Notes: a model not told the origin generated them from the sequence alone. Numbered from the stretch's first letter, positions 36,775 to 45,368 are shown. The stretch: DNA of 64,000 nt from Rufibacter sp. LB8 (GCF_014876185.1 NZ_JADALJ010000001.1:1488001-1552000), one strand, 5' to 3'. Numbers and translations are program-made.

Positions 36775-36820
36775 TGTCTGTTTTCGGGCTCATTTCCAGA
36801 AATGAGCCCGAAAACAGACA
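36775..36820. repeat. Palindromic hairpin element, copy 15
   Basis: TGTCTGTTTTCGGGCTCATTT with a perfect complement ending AAAACAGACA, centre CCA. TGTCTG/CAGACA outer arms are specific to this copy. It lies between the convergent metallopeptidase and recQ genes. Confidence 0.94.
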
Positions 36821-36883
36821 GAGGAAGAACATGCTATTTCCACGTTCTAGTTAACATATAAATTCAAAACTAATAACAATATA

Positions 36884-38794
36884 TTATTCCTTCGTAATCA
36901 AATTCCCATCTGCGGCATAACTCACCAAACCCGCCTCTAACATTTGCTGCAACAGGTCTCCCAGTAACTCCTGCTCTGAGCTACTGAAATGGAGTGATAG
37001 GGATTTTGGGTGCAAGGGCGCTTTTTTGAGATAGCTTAAAATGCGAGCTTCCAGGTGGAGTTTGTTCTCTTCCAGTTTGGCTTTTTTCTTTTGGGCCAGG
37101 CAATAATCACAGATGCGGCAAATCTGGTCAGACTTTTCCCCGAAATAAGCTAGGATCTGCAGCGTGCGGCATTTCTGGGTATTCTGCATGTAGGTCACCA
37201 CGGCTTCGGCTTTTTTCATGGCTTTCTCCCGAAACTGGTTCAGGCGCTTCTGGTCCAGGGGCAGTTGCTGGGCATCAAAGCGGGGCAAGGTGAACTGCAC
37301 TTGTGGGCCGTCGTGTTGGGCGTCATAGACCAGGACCTTGCGCTGGTGCAAGTGTTGGAGTTGCTGCCGGAGGGTGGCTTCGGGCAGGTTGATGTGTTTG
37401 GCCAGGCCTACCTCTGAGATTTTCACAAAGTCGTTGTACAATTCACCGCCGTACAGCCGCAGCAGGCCTTTGATCACGGGTTCCAAGGTCTCGTTCATCA
37501 GCTGGAATTCATACAGCGCCTGGTGCTCCAGCAAGAAATTTACTTTAGACGGACTGTAAAACCCTTCGTTCAGTTGTAACAGGCCTTCGTTCTCCAGCTG
37601 TTTCAAAGCATAATGCGCTTCCACGGGTTGTAATTGGTAGGTCTTGGAGAACTCGGCCAAGTCAAAGTCGAAGGACTGGAATTGCCCGCTGCCGGTGGCC
37701 AGCTGGTAAAAATTGGCCAGGGCCTGGTACACGCGCTTCAGGGTCTCCAAGGGTGGATGGGCCTCAGTGGTTTTCTTGAGGAGCAGAGACGATTCCTCAG
37801 GGCCCAGGAGCACGGTGGCGTAGCTGTACTTGCCATCGCGGCCGGCGCGACCCGCCTCCTGGTAATACGCCTCCAAAGAATCTGGCAAATCAAGGTGCAC
37901 CACCAGGCGCACATCTGGCTTGTCAATGCCCATCCCGAAGGCGTTGGTGGCCACCATCACGCGCACTTTGTCTGTGATCCAATTGGTTTGGGCGGTGGTT
38001 CTGGTTTGGTGCGGGAGGCCAGCGTGGTAGGCGGCGGCTTTAATTCCCTGGCGCTGTAGCCAATCAGAGAGTTCTGCGGTACGGCGGCGGTTGCGCACAT
38101 AGATAATGGCCGTACCGGGCATCTTCTGCAGAATCTCGCGCAGGCGGCCTTCTTTGTCCTCCACCGGCAACACTGAATACGACAAGTTCTTTCTGGCGAA
38201 GCTTTGTTGAAAGACCTGCTGTTTTTTGAAGGCGAGTTTTTCCTGGATGTCTTGCTTGACCACTTCGGTGGCAGAGGCGGTAAGCGCCAGCACGGGAACG
38301 TTGGGCAACACCTCGCGTAGCTTGGCAATCTCCAGGTACGGCGGCCTGAAATCATAGCCCCATTGCGAAATACAGTGTGCTTCATCTACGGCCAGCAGAC
38401 TCACGTTCATGCGCTTGAGCCGCTCCAGAAACAAATCAGTCTGCAATCTTTCCGGCGACAGATACAGAAACTTGGTAGTTCCGAAGATGCAATTGTCCAG
38501 AATCAGGTCGCGCTCGCGCTCCGGCTGTCCTGCGTGCAGCGCCGCCGCCGAGATGCCGCGCTTGCGCAGGTTCTCCACCTGGTCTTTCATGAGGGCAATC
38601 AAAGGGCTCACCACTAGACAAACGCCTTCCTGCGCCAGCGCCGGCACCTGAAAGCAGATGGACTTGCCGCCGCCCGTGGGCAGAATGGCCAGTGTGTCCT
38701 TCCCCGCCAGCACAGAGTCAATGATCTCCTCCTGCCCCGGCCTGAACTGGTCATAGCCCCAATACTCCCGCAATATCTGCTGAATGTCTGCCAT
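36884..38794 (-). CDS. recQ: ATP-dependent DNA helicase RecQ
   Basis: 636 residues from ATG 38794 (MADIQQILREYWGYDQFRPG). Helicase motifs are all present: motif 0 FRPGQEEII, Walker A LPTGGGKSICFQ (Lys44), DEAH box LLAVDEAHCISQWGYDFRP, LTASATEVVKQDI, and in lobe 2 VMVATNAFGMGIDKPDVRLV with YYQEAGRAGRDG. A zinc-binding RQC-like region follows (CRTLQILAYFGEKSDQICRI then CDYC), and the C-terminus ends in a short helical domain without a clear HRDC. RecQ unwinds 3'-to-5' in recombination and fork repair. The open frame runs 42 codons further upstream, but that part translates hairpin copy 16 and is not coding. Confidence 0.94.
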   Translation of the reverse strand: MADIQQILREYWGYDQFRPGQEEIIDSVLAGKDTLAILPTGGGKSICFQVPALAQEGVCLVVSPLIALMKDQVENLRKRGISAAALHAGQPERERDLILDNCIFGTTKFLYLSPERLQTDLFLERLKRMNVSLLAVDEAHCISQWGYDFRPPYLEIAKLREVLPNVPVLALTASATEVVKQDIQEKLAFKKQQVFQQSFARKNLSYSVLPVEDKEGRLREILQKMPGTAIIYVRNRRRTAELSDWLQRQGIKAAAYHAGLPHQTRTTAQTNWITDKVRVMVATNAFGMGIDKPDVRLVVHLDLPDSLEAYYQEAGRAGRDGKYSYATVLLGPEESSLLLKKTTEAHPPLETLKRVYQALANFYQLATGSGQFQSFDFDLAEFSKTYQLQPVEAHYALKQLENEGLLQLNEGFYSPSKVNFLLEHQALYEFQLMNETLEPVIKGLLRLYGGELYNDFVKISEVGLAKHINLPEATLRQQLQHLHQRKVLVYDAQHDGPQVQFTLPRFDAQQLPLDQKRLNQFREKAMKKAEAVVTYMQNTQKCRTLQILAYFGEKSDQICRICDYCLAQKKKAKLEENKLHLEARILSYLKKAPLHPKSLSLHFSSSEQELLGDLLQQMLEAGLVSYAADGNLITKE

Positions 38795-38857
38795 ACAATA
38801 GCCAAAACTACAAAATAAGCGGCAGCTTCCCTGTAGGCCTAAGGCTAAGCCAACAGG

Positions 38858-38902
38858 TTCCGTTTTCGGCTTCATTTCCGGAAACGGGCCCGAAAACGCA
38901 AA
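38858..38902. repeat. Palindromic hairpin element, copy 16
   Basis: TTCCGTTTTCGGCTTCATTT, centre CCGG, AAACGGGCCCGAAAACGCAAA. The left inner arm has CTTC where the right has GGGC, so mismatches persist. Confidence 0.85.
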
Positions 38903-39008
38903 CCGTAGAGCCGTTATCACTTTACCATCAGGGCATTTTCAACAGAATTAAAGAATTTGATCAGCCTGAAAACAACAAGACATTTAGGTTTGACTATTTA
39001 GTCTTAGG

Positions 39009-39054
39009 TTCCGTTTTCGGCTTCATTTCCGGAAAGGAGCCCGAAAACAGAAAA
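39009..39054. repeat. Palindromic hairpin element, copy 17
   Basis: The left arm is the same CGGCTTCATTTCCGG as copy 16, 150 bp away; the right is AAAGGAGCCCGAAAACAG. The shared CTTC deviation suggests these two arose one from the other. Its right end merges with the terminator at 39047-39079. Confidence 0.85.
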
Positions 39055-39079
39055 CCCGACCATGGGCCGGGTTTTCTGT
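39047..39079 (-). terminator. Terminator of the 39104 gene, overlapping hairpin copy 17
   Basis: ACAGAAAACCCG pairs with CGGGTTTTCTGT around a 9-base loop. It lies 25 bases past the stop on the minus strand. Its distal arm is part of hairpin copy 17, giving two alternative foldings. Confidence 0.72.
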
Positions 39080-39103
39080 GAACTTACTCTTTTTAATGAA
39101 TCC

Positions 39104-39922
39104 TTAGGCGGCTGCGGATTGCTCCTGCTCGCGATCTTCAATCACTTTCTTCAGTTTCTGGATAGACTGCTTCGCGCGCTCTTCATCTAATTTATTGATG
39201 TTGAGCAGCATTTTCGTCTTCTCCTGGCGCGTGATCACCGGGTTGTTCAGTAACCTGATGATTTCCTCTTTCTGCTTGGCCGTGGCATATTTCACGGTGG
39301 CTTCTTCTTCCACCACTGGTGCAGTAGCCACCGGAGCTGTTTCAGTCACAGCCTCCGCAGGAACCGCTTTCATGGTTTTGGCCGGAGCCGAAGTTCTGGT
39401 TTGCGACTCAGTTTTCTGCTCCGTCACGTTGCCTTGGTAATCCATTTCCTCGGCGGGGGTTGGCTCGTAGCCCGCTGCCCTAATGATCCAGGCCAATGCG
39501 TTCCGGTAAGCTTTCCCAATGGCTCTGGTTTGGGCCATAGACGCGATGGCGTATTCCTGGTAATATTTACGGCCCTGCTCTTTGTTGGAGCAGATGGCAA
39601 ATCCGGCACCAGCCACCTGGTCTGTGCGTAGGTTCAGCAAGTTTACTTTGGCCAAATATTTAATCTCCGTAGAATCGCTCATGTTGGTAAGCTCTTCCAC
39701 TATGGGCAGAATACCTAACCGCGAGCCAGCGTACTGCCAGCCTTCCACGTTCACATATTCTTTGCCTTGTATGTTCTGATACAGTCTATTCTCTTTGATG
39801 AACTTGGCCAAATCAACGGCCAGGTGCATGGTTTCGTCAGAACGGGAGATATCAAAGCTCTCTATTTTATGCTTCTTTAATCCTTTTTCGCTGGTCTCAG
39901 CTTGATTCACTTTCGTCTGCAT
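39104..39922 (-). CDS. Phage-like recombination-associated protein (unclassified)
   Basis: 272 residues. The conserved core YAIASMAQTRAIGKAYRNAL followed by WIIRAAGYEPTPAEEM matches a pattern I know from phage and phage-derived proteins of uncertain class, often near single-strand annealing genes. Upstream of it, AKFIKENRLYQNIQGKEYVN and YLAKVNLLNLRTDQVAGAGF continue the domain. A low-complexity Ala/Pro/Thr/Glu linker (about 175-215) leads to a C-terminal helical tail ATAKQKEEIIRLLN...KLDEERAKQSIQKL, similar to tails on phage recombination proteins. It lies beside recQ but has its own terminator. No integrase or structural phage genes are nearby. Function unproven. Confidence 0.6.
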   Translation of the reverse strand: MQTKVNQAETSEKGLKKHKIESFDISRSDETMHLAVDLAKFIKENRLYQNIQGKEYVNVEGWQYAGSRLGILPIVEELTNMSDSTEIKYLAKVNLLNLRTDQVAGAGFAICSNKEQGRKYYQEYAIASMAQTRAIGKAYRNALAWIIRAAGYEPTPAEEMDYQGNVTEQKTESQTRTSAPAKTMKAVPAEAVTETAPVATAPVVEEEATVKYATAKQKEEIIRLLNNPVITRQEKTKMLLNINKLDEERAKQSIQKLKKVIEDREQEQSAAA

Positions 39923-40168
39923 TTCTCTTAGTTTTCAGTTCAGATTCATAACAGACGGGTGTTTAGAATAGTGCCAATTTTATAGATTTTTATTGCATTT
40001 AATGTCATTGATAGTCAAGTAGTTACGCACAAATGCTAATTTATTTTTAGCAAATTGCAATTCATTGATCTATAGAGAGTTAATTAAATAGAGTTTAATT
40101 GAAACTTCGAAGTGACTACTGTGGTTTATTATGCCAAGGCTTTAATATCAAGCCTGCTTTTCCCCGCG

Positions 40169-40195
40169 GTCATCCTGAGCGCAGCCGAAGGATCT
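40169..40195. repeat. GTCATCCTGAG...GAAGGATCT dispersed repeat unit
   Basis: A 27-bp unit with imperfect internal symmetry (CATCCT...AGGATC). I recall closely similar strings as dispersed repeats in several Bacteroidota genomes; only one copy is in this window. Confidence 0.45.
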
Positions 40196-40608
40196 AACGA
40201 AGAGGCATTCCATTACTAAGCAACTACCACCCACCATTTATCTTACCTAATTCGCCGTTGTTGGTATTTTCTCCAACGACTAAGACTGCTTTTCAAGTTA
40301 ACAACTACCATCCACAACCTACTTACTTAATCTCTTCTTTCTTACTTCGCCTCCCAGGTTTGTCACTTTTCTCCTTGATGCTCAACCTAACCAAAAGAAT
40401 CAAGAACCCCCGAACTCGCTGCCGCTCAGACAGGCGGGTGTTCATTCTTTGCACCTGGAAAATGCTATCTGTTTCATTGTAAGTTTAGGCTTTTGCTGGT
40501 TGAAAGGCCAATACTGTTCCCTCCCATGCTCCGGGCACATCGCCTTCCGGCGACCCTGCGCAAGGTTGATCGGTTGCTGAATGTGCTGTTGGAAACGCTC
40601 CATAAACT

Positions 40609-40634
40609 TCCTCGCCCTTCAGGGCGGGAGGAAG
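40609..40634. repeat. CTTCCTCGCCCTTCAGGGCG hairpin, possible transposon-end scar
   Basis: An imperfect palindrome (CTTCCTCGCCCT / AGGGCGGGAGGAAG). Hairpins of the form GCCCTTCAGGGCGGGAG are typical of IS200/IS605-type ends, but no transposase is present, so this is at most a relic. Confidence 0.35.
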
Positions 40635-40701
40635 AATAGCACTTTGCTGACTTTTGCTGAAATCAATAGACCCGTGCTTTAGCTCGGGGTCCTTGTGAAT
40701 T

Positions 40702-40748
40702 TTGCCGTTTTCAGGCTCATTTCTGTAAATGAAGCCAAAAACAGAAAA
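40702..40748. repeat. Palindromic hairpin element, copy 18
   Basis: TTGCCGTTTTCAGGCTCATTT, centre CTGT, AAATGAAGCCAAAAACAGAAA. Partly mismatched. Its right end abuts the CCCCTCCT repeat at 40749. Confidence 0.82.
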
Positions 40749-40783
40749 CTCCCCTCCTGTTTTAGGAGGGGTTGGGGGTGGTC
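40749..40783. repeat. CCCCTCCT...AGGAGGGG repeat, single copy
   Basis: CTCCCCTCCT, loop GTTTT, AGGAGGGG, then TTGGGGGTGGTC. Same family as the inverted pair at 24517-24675. It directly joins hairpin copy 18. Confidence 0.7.
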
Positions 40784-40815
40784 AATACAAACATTCCCGT
40801 AGGGTGGGACTGACG

Positions 40816-41505
40816 CTATTCCGCCTCACCTGGCTTCAGCAAAAACCCGTCTTTCATAGTGAGTTTTCTATCGGCCATGTCGGCGAGGACGGGGTTATGG
40901 GTGACTAAAACAAAGGTCTGGCCAAGGTCTTCGCGGAGTTTGAAGAAGATTTGGTGGAGCTCATCGGCGTTCTTGGAGTCCAGGTTGCCGGAGGGTTCAT
41001 CGGCGAAGATCAGTTTGGGGGAATTGATCAAGGCGCGGGCGACGGCGGTGCGCTGTTGTTCGCCTCCAGACATTTCTGAGGGTTTGTGATGCAGCCGGTG
41101 GCCCAGGCTAAGCATTTCCAGCAGCTCGGTGGCGCGGGTCTCTACTTCTTTCTCGGGCCGATTGGCCAAGAAACCAGGGAGGCAGACGTTCTCCAGCGCG
41201 CTAAACTCGGGCAGCAGGTTGTGGAACTGGAAGATGAAGCCAATGTTACGGTTCCTGAACTGCGCCACTTCCTTGTTGCTCATGCCGGAGATTCGGTGCC
41301 CGGAAAGAAACACATCGCCGGCGTCTGGGGTGTCTAAGGTGCCCAGCAGGTGCAGCAGCGTGCTCTTACCCGCGCCCGAGGCGCCGACAATAGACACCAC
41401 TTCGGCTTCGCCAATGACCAGGTCAATGCCTTTTAAGACCGGCAGCACGCCGTACGATTTATGCAGCCCGCGGGCCTCCAACAATACTGGTTTCTCTGGA
41501 ATCAT
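40816..41505 (-). CDS. ABC transporter ATP-binding protein, LolD-like
   Basis: 229 residues, a single ABC ATPase of the LolD/MacB group: Walker A GASGAGKSTLLHLLGTLD (41-49), Q-loop FIFQFHNLLPEFSALENV, signature MSGGEQQRTAVARALIN (SGGEQ 146-150), Walker B LIFADEPSGNLD and a switch His in LVTHNP. This subgroup powers lipoprotein release from the inner membrane or related mechanotransmission; the partner permease (LolC/E type) is not adjacent, so it must be elsewhere. Start ATG 41505. It is divergent from the GH113-like gene with hairpin copy 19 between. Confidence 0.9.
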   Translation of the reverse strand: MIPEKPVLLEARGLHKSYGVLPVLKGIDLVIGEAEVVSIVGASGAGKSTLLHLLGTLDTPDAGDVFLSGHRISGMSNKEVAQFRNRNIGFIFQFHNLLPEFSALENVCLPGFLANRPEKEVETRATELLEMLSLGHRLHHKPSEMSGGEQQRTAVARALINSPKLIFADEPSGNLDSKNADELHQIFFKLREDLGQTFVLVTHNPVLADMADRKLTMKDGFLLKPGEAE

Positions 41506-41590
41506 GTGCTACAAAACAACGGGGAACAGGCGGCATTTGCAACCTTATGGCGTAATTAAGCCTGGGCTTCTCAACGCAAACCAGCGGCGG

Positions 41591-41632
41591 CGGGTTTTCG
41601 GGCTCATTTCTGGAAACGTAGCCAAAAACGGG
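41591..41632. repeat. Palindromic hairpin element, copy 19 (degenerate)
   Basis: CGGGTTTTCGGGCTCATTT, centre CTGG, AAACGTAGCCAAAAACGGG. Outer and inner arms pair only partly. It ends about 20 bp before the ATG of the GH113-like gene. Confidence 0.78.
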
Positions 41633-41652
41633 AAATTCTTTACCTTGCCTGT

Positions 41653-42693
41653 ATGAACCTACTGCTCTGGTGCCTCAACTTCTGCCTCCTGACCCAACTC
41701 ACCGCCTGCCAACCCAACCAGAAACCAACTCTGCCCGCTATGGCCACCATGCGCGGCGTGAACTGGGTGGTCGCAGACACTGTGACATTGGCGCAGTTGC
41801 AGACACTCAATGACCACGGCGTGGAATGGATTGCGCAGACGCCGTTTGGGTGGCAGAAAAACCACAACACGCCAGAACTGACCTTCAGCAGCAAGCGCGG
41901 CTATTGGGGCGAGCGCGACGAAGGCCTGATTCAGACCACGCAACTGGCCAAATCTTTGGGCATCAAAACCTTGCTAAAACCGCACATCTGGCTCCGCAAC
42001 AACCAAAACGGCGAATGGGTGGGCACCATTAAAATGACTTCAGAGCAAGACTGGCAGACCTGGTTCCAGAATTACCGCACCATGCTGTTGCACTACGCCC
42101 GGCTAGCCGATTCTCTGCAGATAGAGGCGCTCTGCATTGGCACCGAGCTCCACGCCACCGTGAAAGAAAAACCCGAGGAATGGCGAAAACTCATCAAAGA
42201 AACCCGGCAGATTTACAAAGGGCAACTCACCTACGCCGCCAACTGGGACCGCGAGTACAAAGACATTGAGTTCTGGGATGCCCTGGATTTCATTGGCGTG
42301 CAGGGTTATTTCCCGCTGAGCAAGAATCCGTCCCCTGCCCTACCCGAATTACTGGAAGCCTGGGAACCGCACGTAAAGGCGCTGGAGAAAGTGCAGCAGA
42401 AATTCAACAAACCGCTGGTTTTCACCGAAGTGGGCTACCGCAACATTCCATTGGCCGCCGCCCAGCCCTGGACCTGGCCCAGTCGTGGACAAGCCCCTGA
42501 GCCCGAAGACCCGGAAACGCAAGCCAGACTCTACGAAGCCATGTACCAGACCTTCTGGCAGAAACCGTGGTTCAAAGGTACCTTCATCTGGAAATGGTAC
42601 CCGCAGGTTCGCGAGAACGGCCGCGCCCGAAGAGATTTTACGCCACAAGGACTTCCGGCGGCCCAGGTGATGGCGACATTCTATAAGTCCTGA
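41653..42693 (+). CDS. GH113-like glycoside hydrolase lipoprotein
   Basis: 346 residues with a short lipoprotein signal (LLTQLTAC, Cys19). The mature protein looks like a TIM barrel of the GTA/GH113 type: MRGVNWVV start, GVEWIAQTPFGWQ, LGIKTLLKPHIWL, then IEALCIGTELHATV with a candidate acid/base Glu165 and KPLVFTEVGYR with a candidate nucleophile Glu259, and FKGTFIWKWYP near the end. GH113 enzymes cleave beta-mannan; substrate here is inferred only. A TACCTTGC box ends four bases before the ATG, so the transcript may be nearly leaderless. Convergent with the DUF6687-like gene. Confidence 0.84.
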   Translation: MNLLLWCLNFCLLTQLTACQPNQKPTLPAMATMRGVNWVVADTVTLAQLQTLNDHGVEWIAQTPFGWQKNHNTPELTFSSKRGYWGERDEGLIQTTQLAKSLGIKTLLKPHIWLRNNQNGEWVGTIKMTSEQDWQTWFQNYRTMLLHYARLADSLQIEALCIGTELHATVKEKPEEWRKLIKETRQIYKGQLTYAANWDREYKDIEFWDALDFIGVQGYFPLSKNPSPALPELLEAWEPHVKALEKVQQKFNKPLVFTEVGYRNIPLAAAQPWTWPSRGQAPEPEDPETQARLYEAMYQTFWQKPWFKGTFIWKWYPQVRENGRARRDFTPQGLPAAQVMATFYKS

Positions 42694-42725
42694 GAAGAAT
42701 CCTGGGTCAAGAGTCAAAAAATGGA

Positions 42726-42769
42726 TTCCGTTTTTGGGCTTGTTTCTGGAAATGAGGGCGAAAACGGAA
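42726..42769. repeat. Palindromic hairpin element, copy 20
   Basis: TTCCGTTTTTGGGCTTGTTT, centre CTGG, AAATGAGGGCGAAAACGGAA. Inner arms have mismatches; the outer TTCCGTTTT pairs well. It lies between convergent genes. Confidence 0.85.
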
Positions 42770-42775
42770 ACTGAG

Positions 42776-43834
42776 TTAGCTTTTTGAAAAGGCTTTTACC
42801 TCAGCCCACGTCCAGTATTTTTTGGGTGATATTCCGGCAAAAACCTTCTCAAAATAGGCCAGACACGTCTGCACGAAAACATCTTTGGAAATAGAAGACG
42901 GGTAAATTATTCTCTCCATGGGGTTGCCGTAGCGTTGGGCCTTGGTCAATTTTTCTTTCTGTAACCGCAATAAAGGCCCGGTATCTGTCACTCCGTCGGC
43001 GGACCATTTCTGGCCCTCCATCTCCAGTTGAGTTAATATTTGGGCCAAAGGACTAAGGTCAGGTCTGGGGAGCGTGGGGCGGCTGTGGAGATCCACCCAG
43101 GTGGTGTACTTGCATTCTACCTCGTATCGGTTTTGGTCATAGCAAGAGATGACAATGTCATAGCCAGCAGTTGGCCCGAAGAGCGCGTAATAATGCACCG
43201 GCTCTGGCGTTTCTATAATGATCACGCCTAAATCTTCCCTTTTTGTGAAGTGGGAATCAGGGCTGTGGATTTGACGGTAGCCTGCCAAAACTTGGTCATA
43301 GTCTGGCCTCCAGACGTGTTGCTGCGCCTCGGGGTTTTCCAACACCTGGGTAAAGGCTTCCAGGAAATAGTGAAATTTGGGAATAGAGGCTACTACTTCA
43401 TTTTCCTCCAACTCCTCGGCCCCGAAGGGTGGATAAAAGCGGGCCTTCTCTTCGGCGTTTAGCCAACAAACCAGCTTTAAAGCTTTATCTACCACCGGAT
43501 TGCTCAAATCCAACTCCCTGAAATCCCCGATGACGGCTACCTGCCGTAGCGTTTCTTCGTGCTGCAAAGCCAGTTCTGGATGAAGCAGGGCCCAGACGCC
43601 TACCAGCGCGTCAATGTCAAAATGGTTGGCGGTTACGTGTTGGTAATTCGGCAAGTCTGGCCAGTTCTGTTTAAGCGCCTGCAAGACCATGCCCGCGCTG
43701 GTATCTTCTCTGAGGGGCATTGGCGTGGGTGCCTCGCGCCAATGGGAAAGGACGAGTCCGTTGGGGTGAAAACTGTCTACCACCACCGCGGGCTGGTTTT
43801 TGACCTCAGGAAAAGGAAGATACGAGAAAGGCAT
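42776..43834 (-). CDS. DUF6687-like conserved protein
   Basis: 352 residues from ATG 43834 (MPFSYLPFPEVKNQPAVVVD). I associate this sequence with a Bacteroidota family labelled DUF6687, without certainty about the number. Notable segments are VVVDSFHPNGLVLSHWREAP, VTANHFDIDALVGVWALLHP and GVIIIETPEPVHYYALFGPT. The NHFDIDALVGVW block, with paired acidic residues after His, recalls metal-binding motifs of DHH-type phosphoesterases, but the rest does not clearly follow that fold. No signal peptide. The upstream 22 codons of open frame translate hairpin copy 21 and are excluded. Confidence 0.68.
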   Translation of the reverse strand: MPFSYLPFPEVKNQPAVVVDSFHPNGLVLSHWREAPTPMPLREDTSAGMVLQALKQNWPDLPNYQHVTANHFDIDALVGVWALLHPELALQHEETLRQVAVIGDFRELDLSNPVVDKALKLVCWLNAEEKARFYPPFGAEELEENEVVASIPKFHYFLEAFTQVLENPEAQQHVWRPDYDQVLAGYRQIHSPDSHFTKREDLGVIIIETPEPVHYYALFGPTAGYDIVISCYDQNRYEVECKYTTWVDLHSRPTLPRPDLSPLAQILTQLEMEGQKWSADGVTDTGPLLRLQKEKLTKAQRYGNPMERIIYPSSISKDVFVQTCLAYFEKVFAGISPKKYWTWAEVKAFSKS

Positions 43835-43880
43835 GCGGCAAAGATAAGAATTGAGTCTTGAGTTCTGAGTTGGCGTACGT

Positions 43881-43925
43881 TGTGCGTTTTCGGGCTCCAT
43901 TCTGGAAATGGAGCCAAAAACGCAC
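43881..43925. repeat. Palindromic hairpin element, copy 21
   Basis: TGTGCGTTTTCGGGCTCCATT, centre CTGG, AAATGGAGCCAAAAACGCACT. TGCG/CGCA outer arms are copy-specific and pair. It lies between divergent genes. Confidence 0.9.
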
Positions 43926-44018
43926 TCTGTTTACGCACGCAACTCTGCTGCTGTATTCCGTATGAAAGACTCAGGACTCACCCCTCAGGACTCAGGACTA
44001 GCCACATCGTGGCCTTTG

Positions 44019-44050
44019 TTTTGAAAAGAGCCTTGAAAGCTTTACTTTCG
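44019..44050 (+). promoter_or_regulatory. Candidate Bacteroidota promoter of sucC
   Basis: TTTTG at 44019-44023 and TACTTTCG at 44043-44050 are 19 bp apart, close to the TTTG...TAnnTTTG layout, and the -7 box ends 27 bp before the sucC ATG. Confidence 0.5.
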
Positions 44051-44077
44051 TGCACCAAAAAACATCAACCTAACCTC

Positions 44078-45277
44078 ATGAATATACACGAGTACCAGGC
44101 GAAAGACATTCTGAAACGCTACGGCGTTAGAATTCAGGAAGGCATTGTGGCCGAAACCCCTGAAGAGGCGGTAGCGGCGGCAAAGCGTTTAACCGAGGAA
44201 ACCGGCACTGGCTGGCACGTAATCAAAGCCCAGATTCATGCGGGCGGCCGCGGCAAAGGCGGCGGGGTGAAACTGGCCAAAAACCTGGAGCAGGTGAAAG
44301 AAATTGCCGGCCAGATCTTGGGCATGCAACTCATAACGCACCAAACCGGCCCCGAAGGAAAGAAAGTAAATAAGGTATTGGTGGCCCAGGACGTGTATTA
44401 CCCTGGTGACTCTGAGCCGAAAGAATATTACGTGTCTATCTTGTTAGATAGAGCAAAAGGCCAGAATGTGATCATGGCGTCTACCGAAGGCGGCATGGAC
44501 ATTGAAGAAGTAGCCGAGCACACGCCGGAGAAAATCTTCAAGGAGTGGATTGACCCAGCCGTTGGCCTTCGTCCGTTCCAGGCTAACAAAATTGCCTTTG
44601 CGTTTGGCCTGCAGGGCGAAGCGTTCAAAGAATTCACCAAGTTCCTGACCAACCTTTACAAGGCGTATCTGGACACTGACGCTTCTATGTTTGAGATCAA
44701 CCCCGTGTTGAAGACTTCAGACAACAAGATTCTGGCCGTAGACGGTAAAGTAGACCTGGACGACAACGCCCTGTTCCGCCACAAAGACCTGGCTGACCTT
44801 CGCGACATCTTGGAAGAAGATCCTTTGGAAGTTGAGGCAAGCAAAAGCAACCTGAACTATGTAAAGCTTGACGGAAACGTAGGCTGTATGGTGAACGGTG
44901 CCGGTTTGGCCATGGCGACTATGGACATCATCAAGCTTTCTGGTGGTGAGCCTGCTAACTTCCTGGACGTAGGAGGTGGAGCCAACGCGCAGACCGTAGA
45001 GGCCGGTTTCCGGTTGATCTTGCAAGACCCTAACGTGAAAGCCATTTTGATCAACATCTTCGGGGGTATTGTGCGCTGCGACCGCGTTGCGAATGGTGTA
45101 GTTGAGGCTTACAAAAACATTGGTACTATTAACGTTCCCATCATTGTTCGTCTGCAAGGCACCAACGCTGAGGAAGGCGCTAGAATCATTGACGAGTCTG
45201 GCCTGAAAGTATTCTCTGCCGTGCTGCTGAAAGACGCCGCGCAGAAAGTATCTGAAGTATTGGCAGACGTGGCGTAA
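44078..45277 (+). CDS. sucC: Succinyl-CoA ligase (ADP-forming) subunit beta
   Basis: 399 residues from ATG 44078 ([20 protein letters not shown]), the canonical SucC start. The ATP-grasp domain fills the first 240 residues ([20 protein letters not shown] is the nucleotide-binding lid region; [20 protein letters not shown] the metal-binding part). The CoA-ligase domain follows with [20 protein letters not shown] and [20 protein letters not shown]. It couples succinyl-CoA to succinate conversion with ATP formation in the TCA cycle. sucD is not adjacent. The open frame extends 66 codons upstream across hairpin copy 21 and the promoter, which is not coding. A strong terminator follows. Confidence 0.97.
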   Translation: MNIHEYQAKDILKRYGVRIQEGIVAETPEEAVAAAKRLTEETGTGWHVIKAQIHAGGRGKGGGVKLAKNLEQVKEIAGQILGMQLITHQTGPEGKKVNKVLVAQDVYYPGDSEPKEYYVSILLDRAKGQNVIMASTEGGMDIEEVAEHTPEKIFKEWIDPAVGLRPFQANKIAFAFGLQGEAFKEFTKFLTNLYKAYLDTDASMFEINPVLKTSDNKILAVDGKVDLDDNALFRHKDLADLRDILEEDPLEVEASKSNLNYVKLDGNVGCMVNGAGLAMATMDIIKLSGGEPANFLDVGGGANAQTVEAGFRLILQDPNVKAILINIFGGIVRCDRVANGVVEAYKNIGTINVPIIVRLQGTNAEEGARIIDESGLKVFSAVLLKDAAQKVSEVLADVA

Positions 45278-45293
45278 GTCAAACTGCAATCCA

Positions 45294-45336
45294 TAAAAAA
45301 GCCTTCCTGAAAAATTCAGGAAGGCTTTTTGTTTTT
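45294..45336. terminator. Bidirectional terminator between sucC and ohr
   Basis: AAAAAAGCCTTCCTGAA and TTCAGGAAGGCTTTTT arms with a 5-base loop. T-runs on both strands let it serve sucC and the convergent ohr gene. It is fused to degenerate hairpin copy 22. Confidence 0.92.
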
Positions 45337-45368
45337 GGCGTCATTTGAAATCCAGAGCCCGAAAACGG
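45331..45368. repeat. Palindromic hairpin element, copy 22 (degenerate)
   Basis: GTTTTTGGCGTCATTTGAAAT then CCAGAGCCCGAAAACGG. Only the outer arms pair. It overlaps the T-run of the sucC terminator. Confidence 0.7.

Larger units (their letters stand above)
38795..39103. other. Intergenic region with two hairpin copies
   Basis: This 309-bp gap between two minus-strand genes holds hairpin copies 16 and 17 and the terminator of the 39104 gene. Nothing else seen. Confidence 0.65.
39923..40815. other. Long non-coding region with several repeat fragments
   Basis: This 893-bp gap starts AT-rich, then becomes a patchwork: a 27-bp CATCCTGAG...GAAGGATCT unit (40169-40195), two similar CAACTACCA stretches (near 40220 and 40300), a CCGCTCAGACAGGCGGG hairpin (near 40420), a CTCGCCCTTCAGGGCGGGAG hairpin (near 40615), hairpin copy 18 and a CCCCTCCT repeat. 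The short open frame at 40258-40482 has no coding character. It looks like accumulated mobile-element debris. Confidence 0.6.

Noticed and set aside
40258-40482. 74-codon open frame in the repeat-rich gap
   Set aside because: It covers repeat fragments, has no coding character and no homology I recognise.
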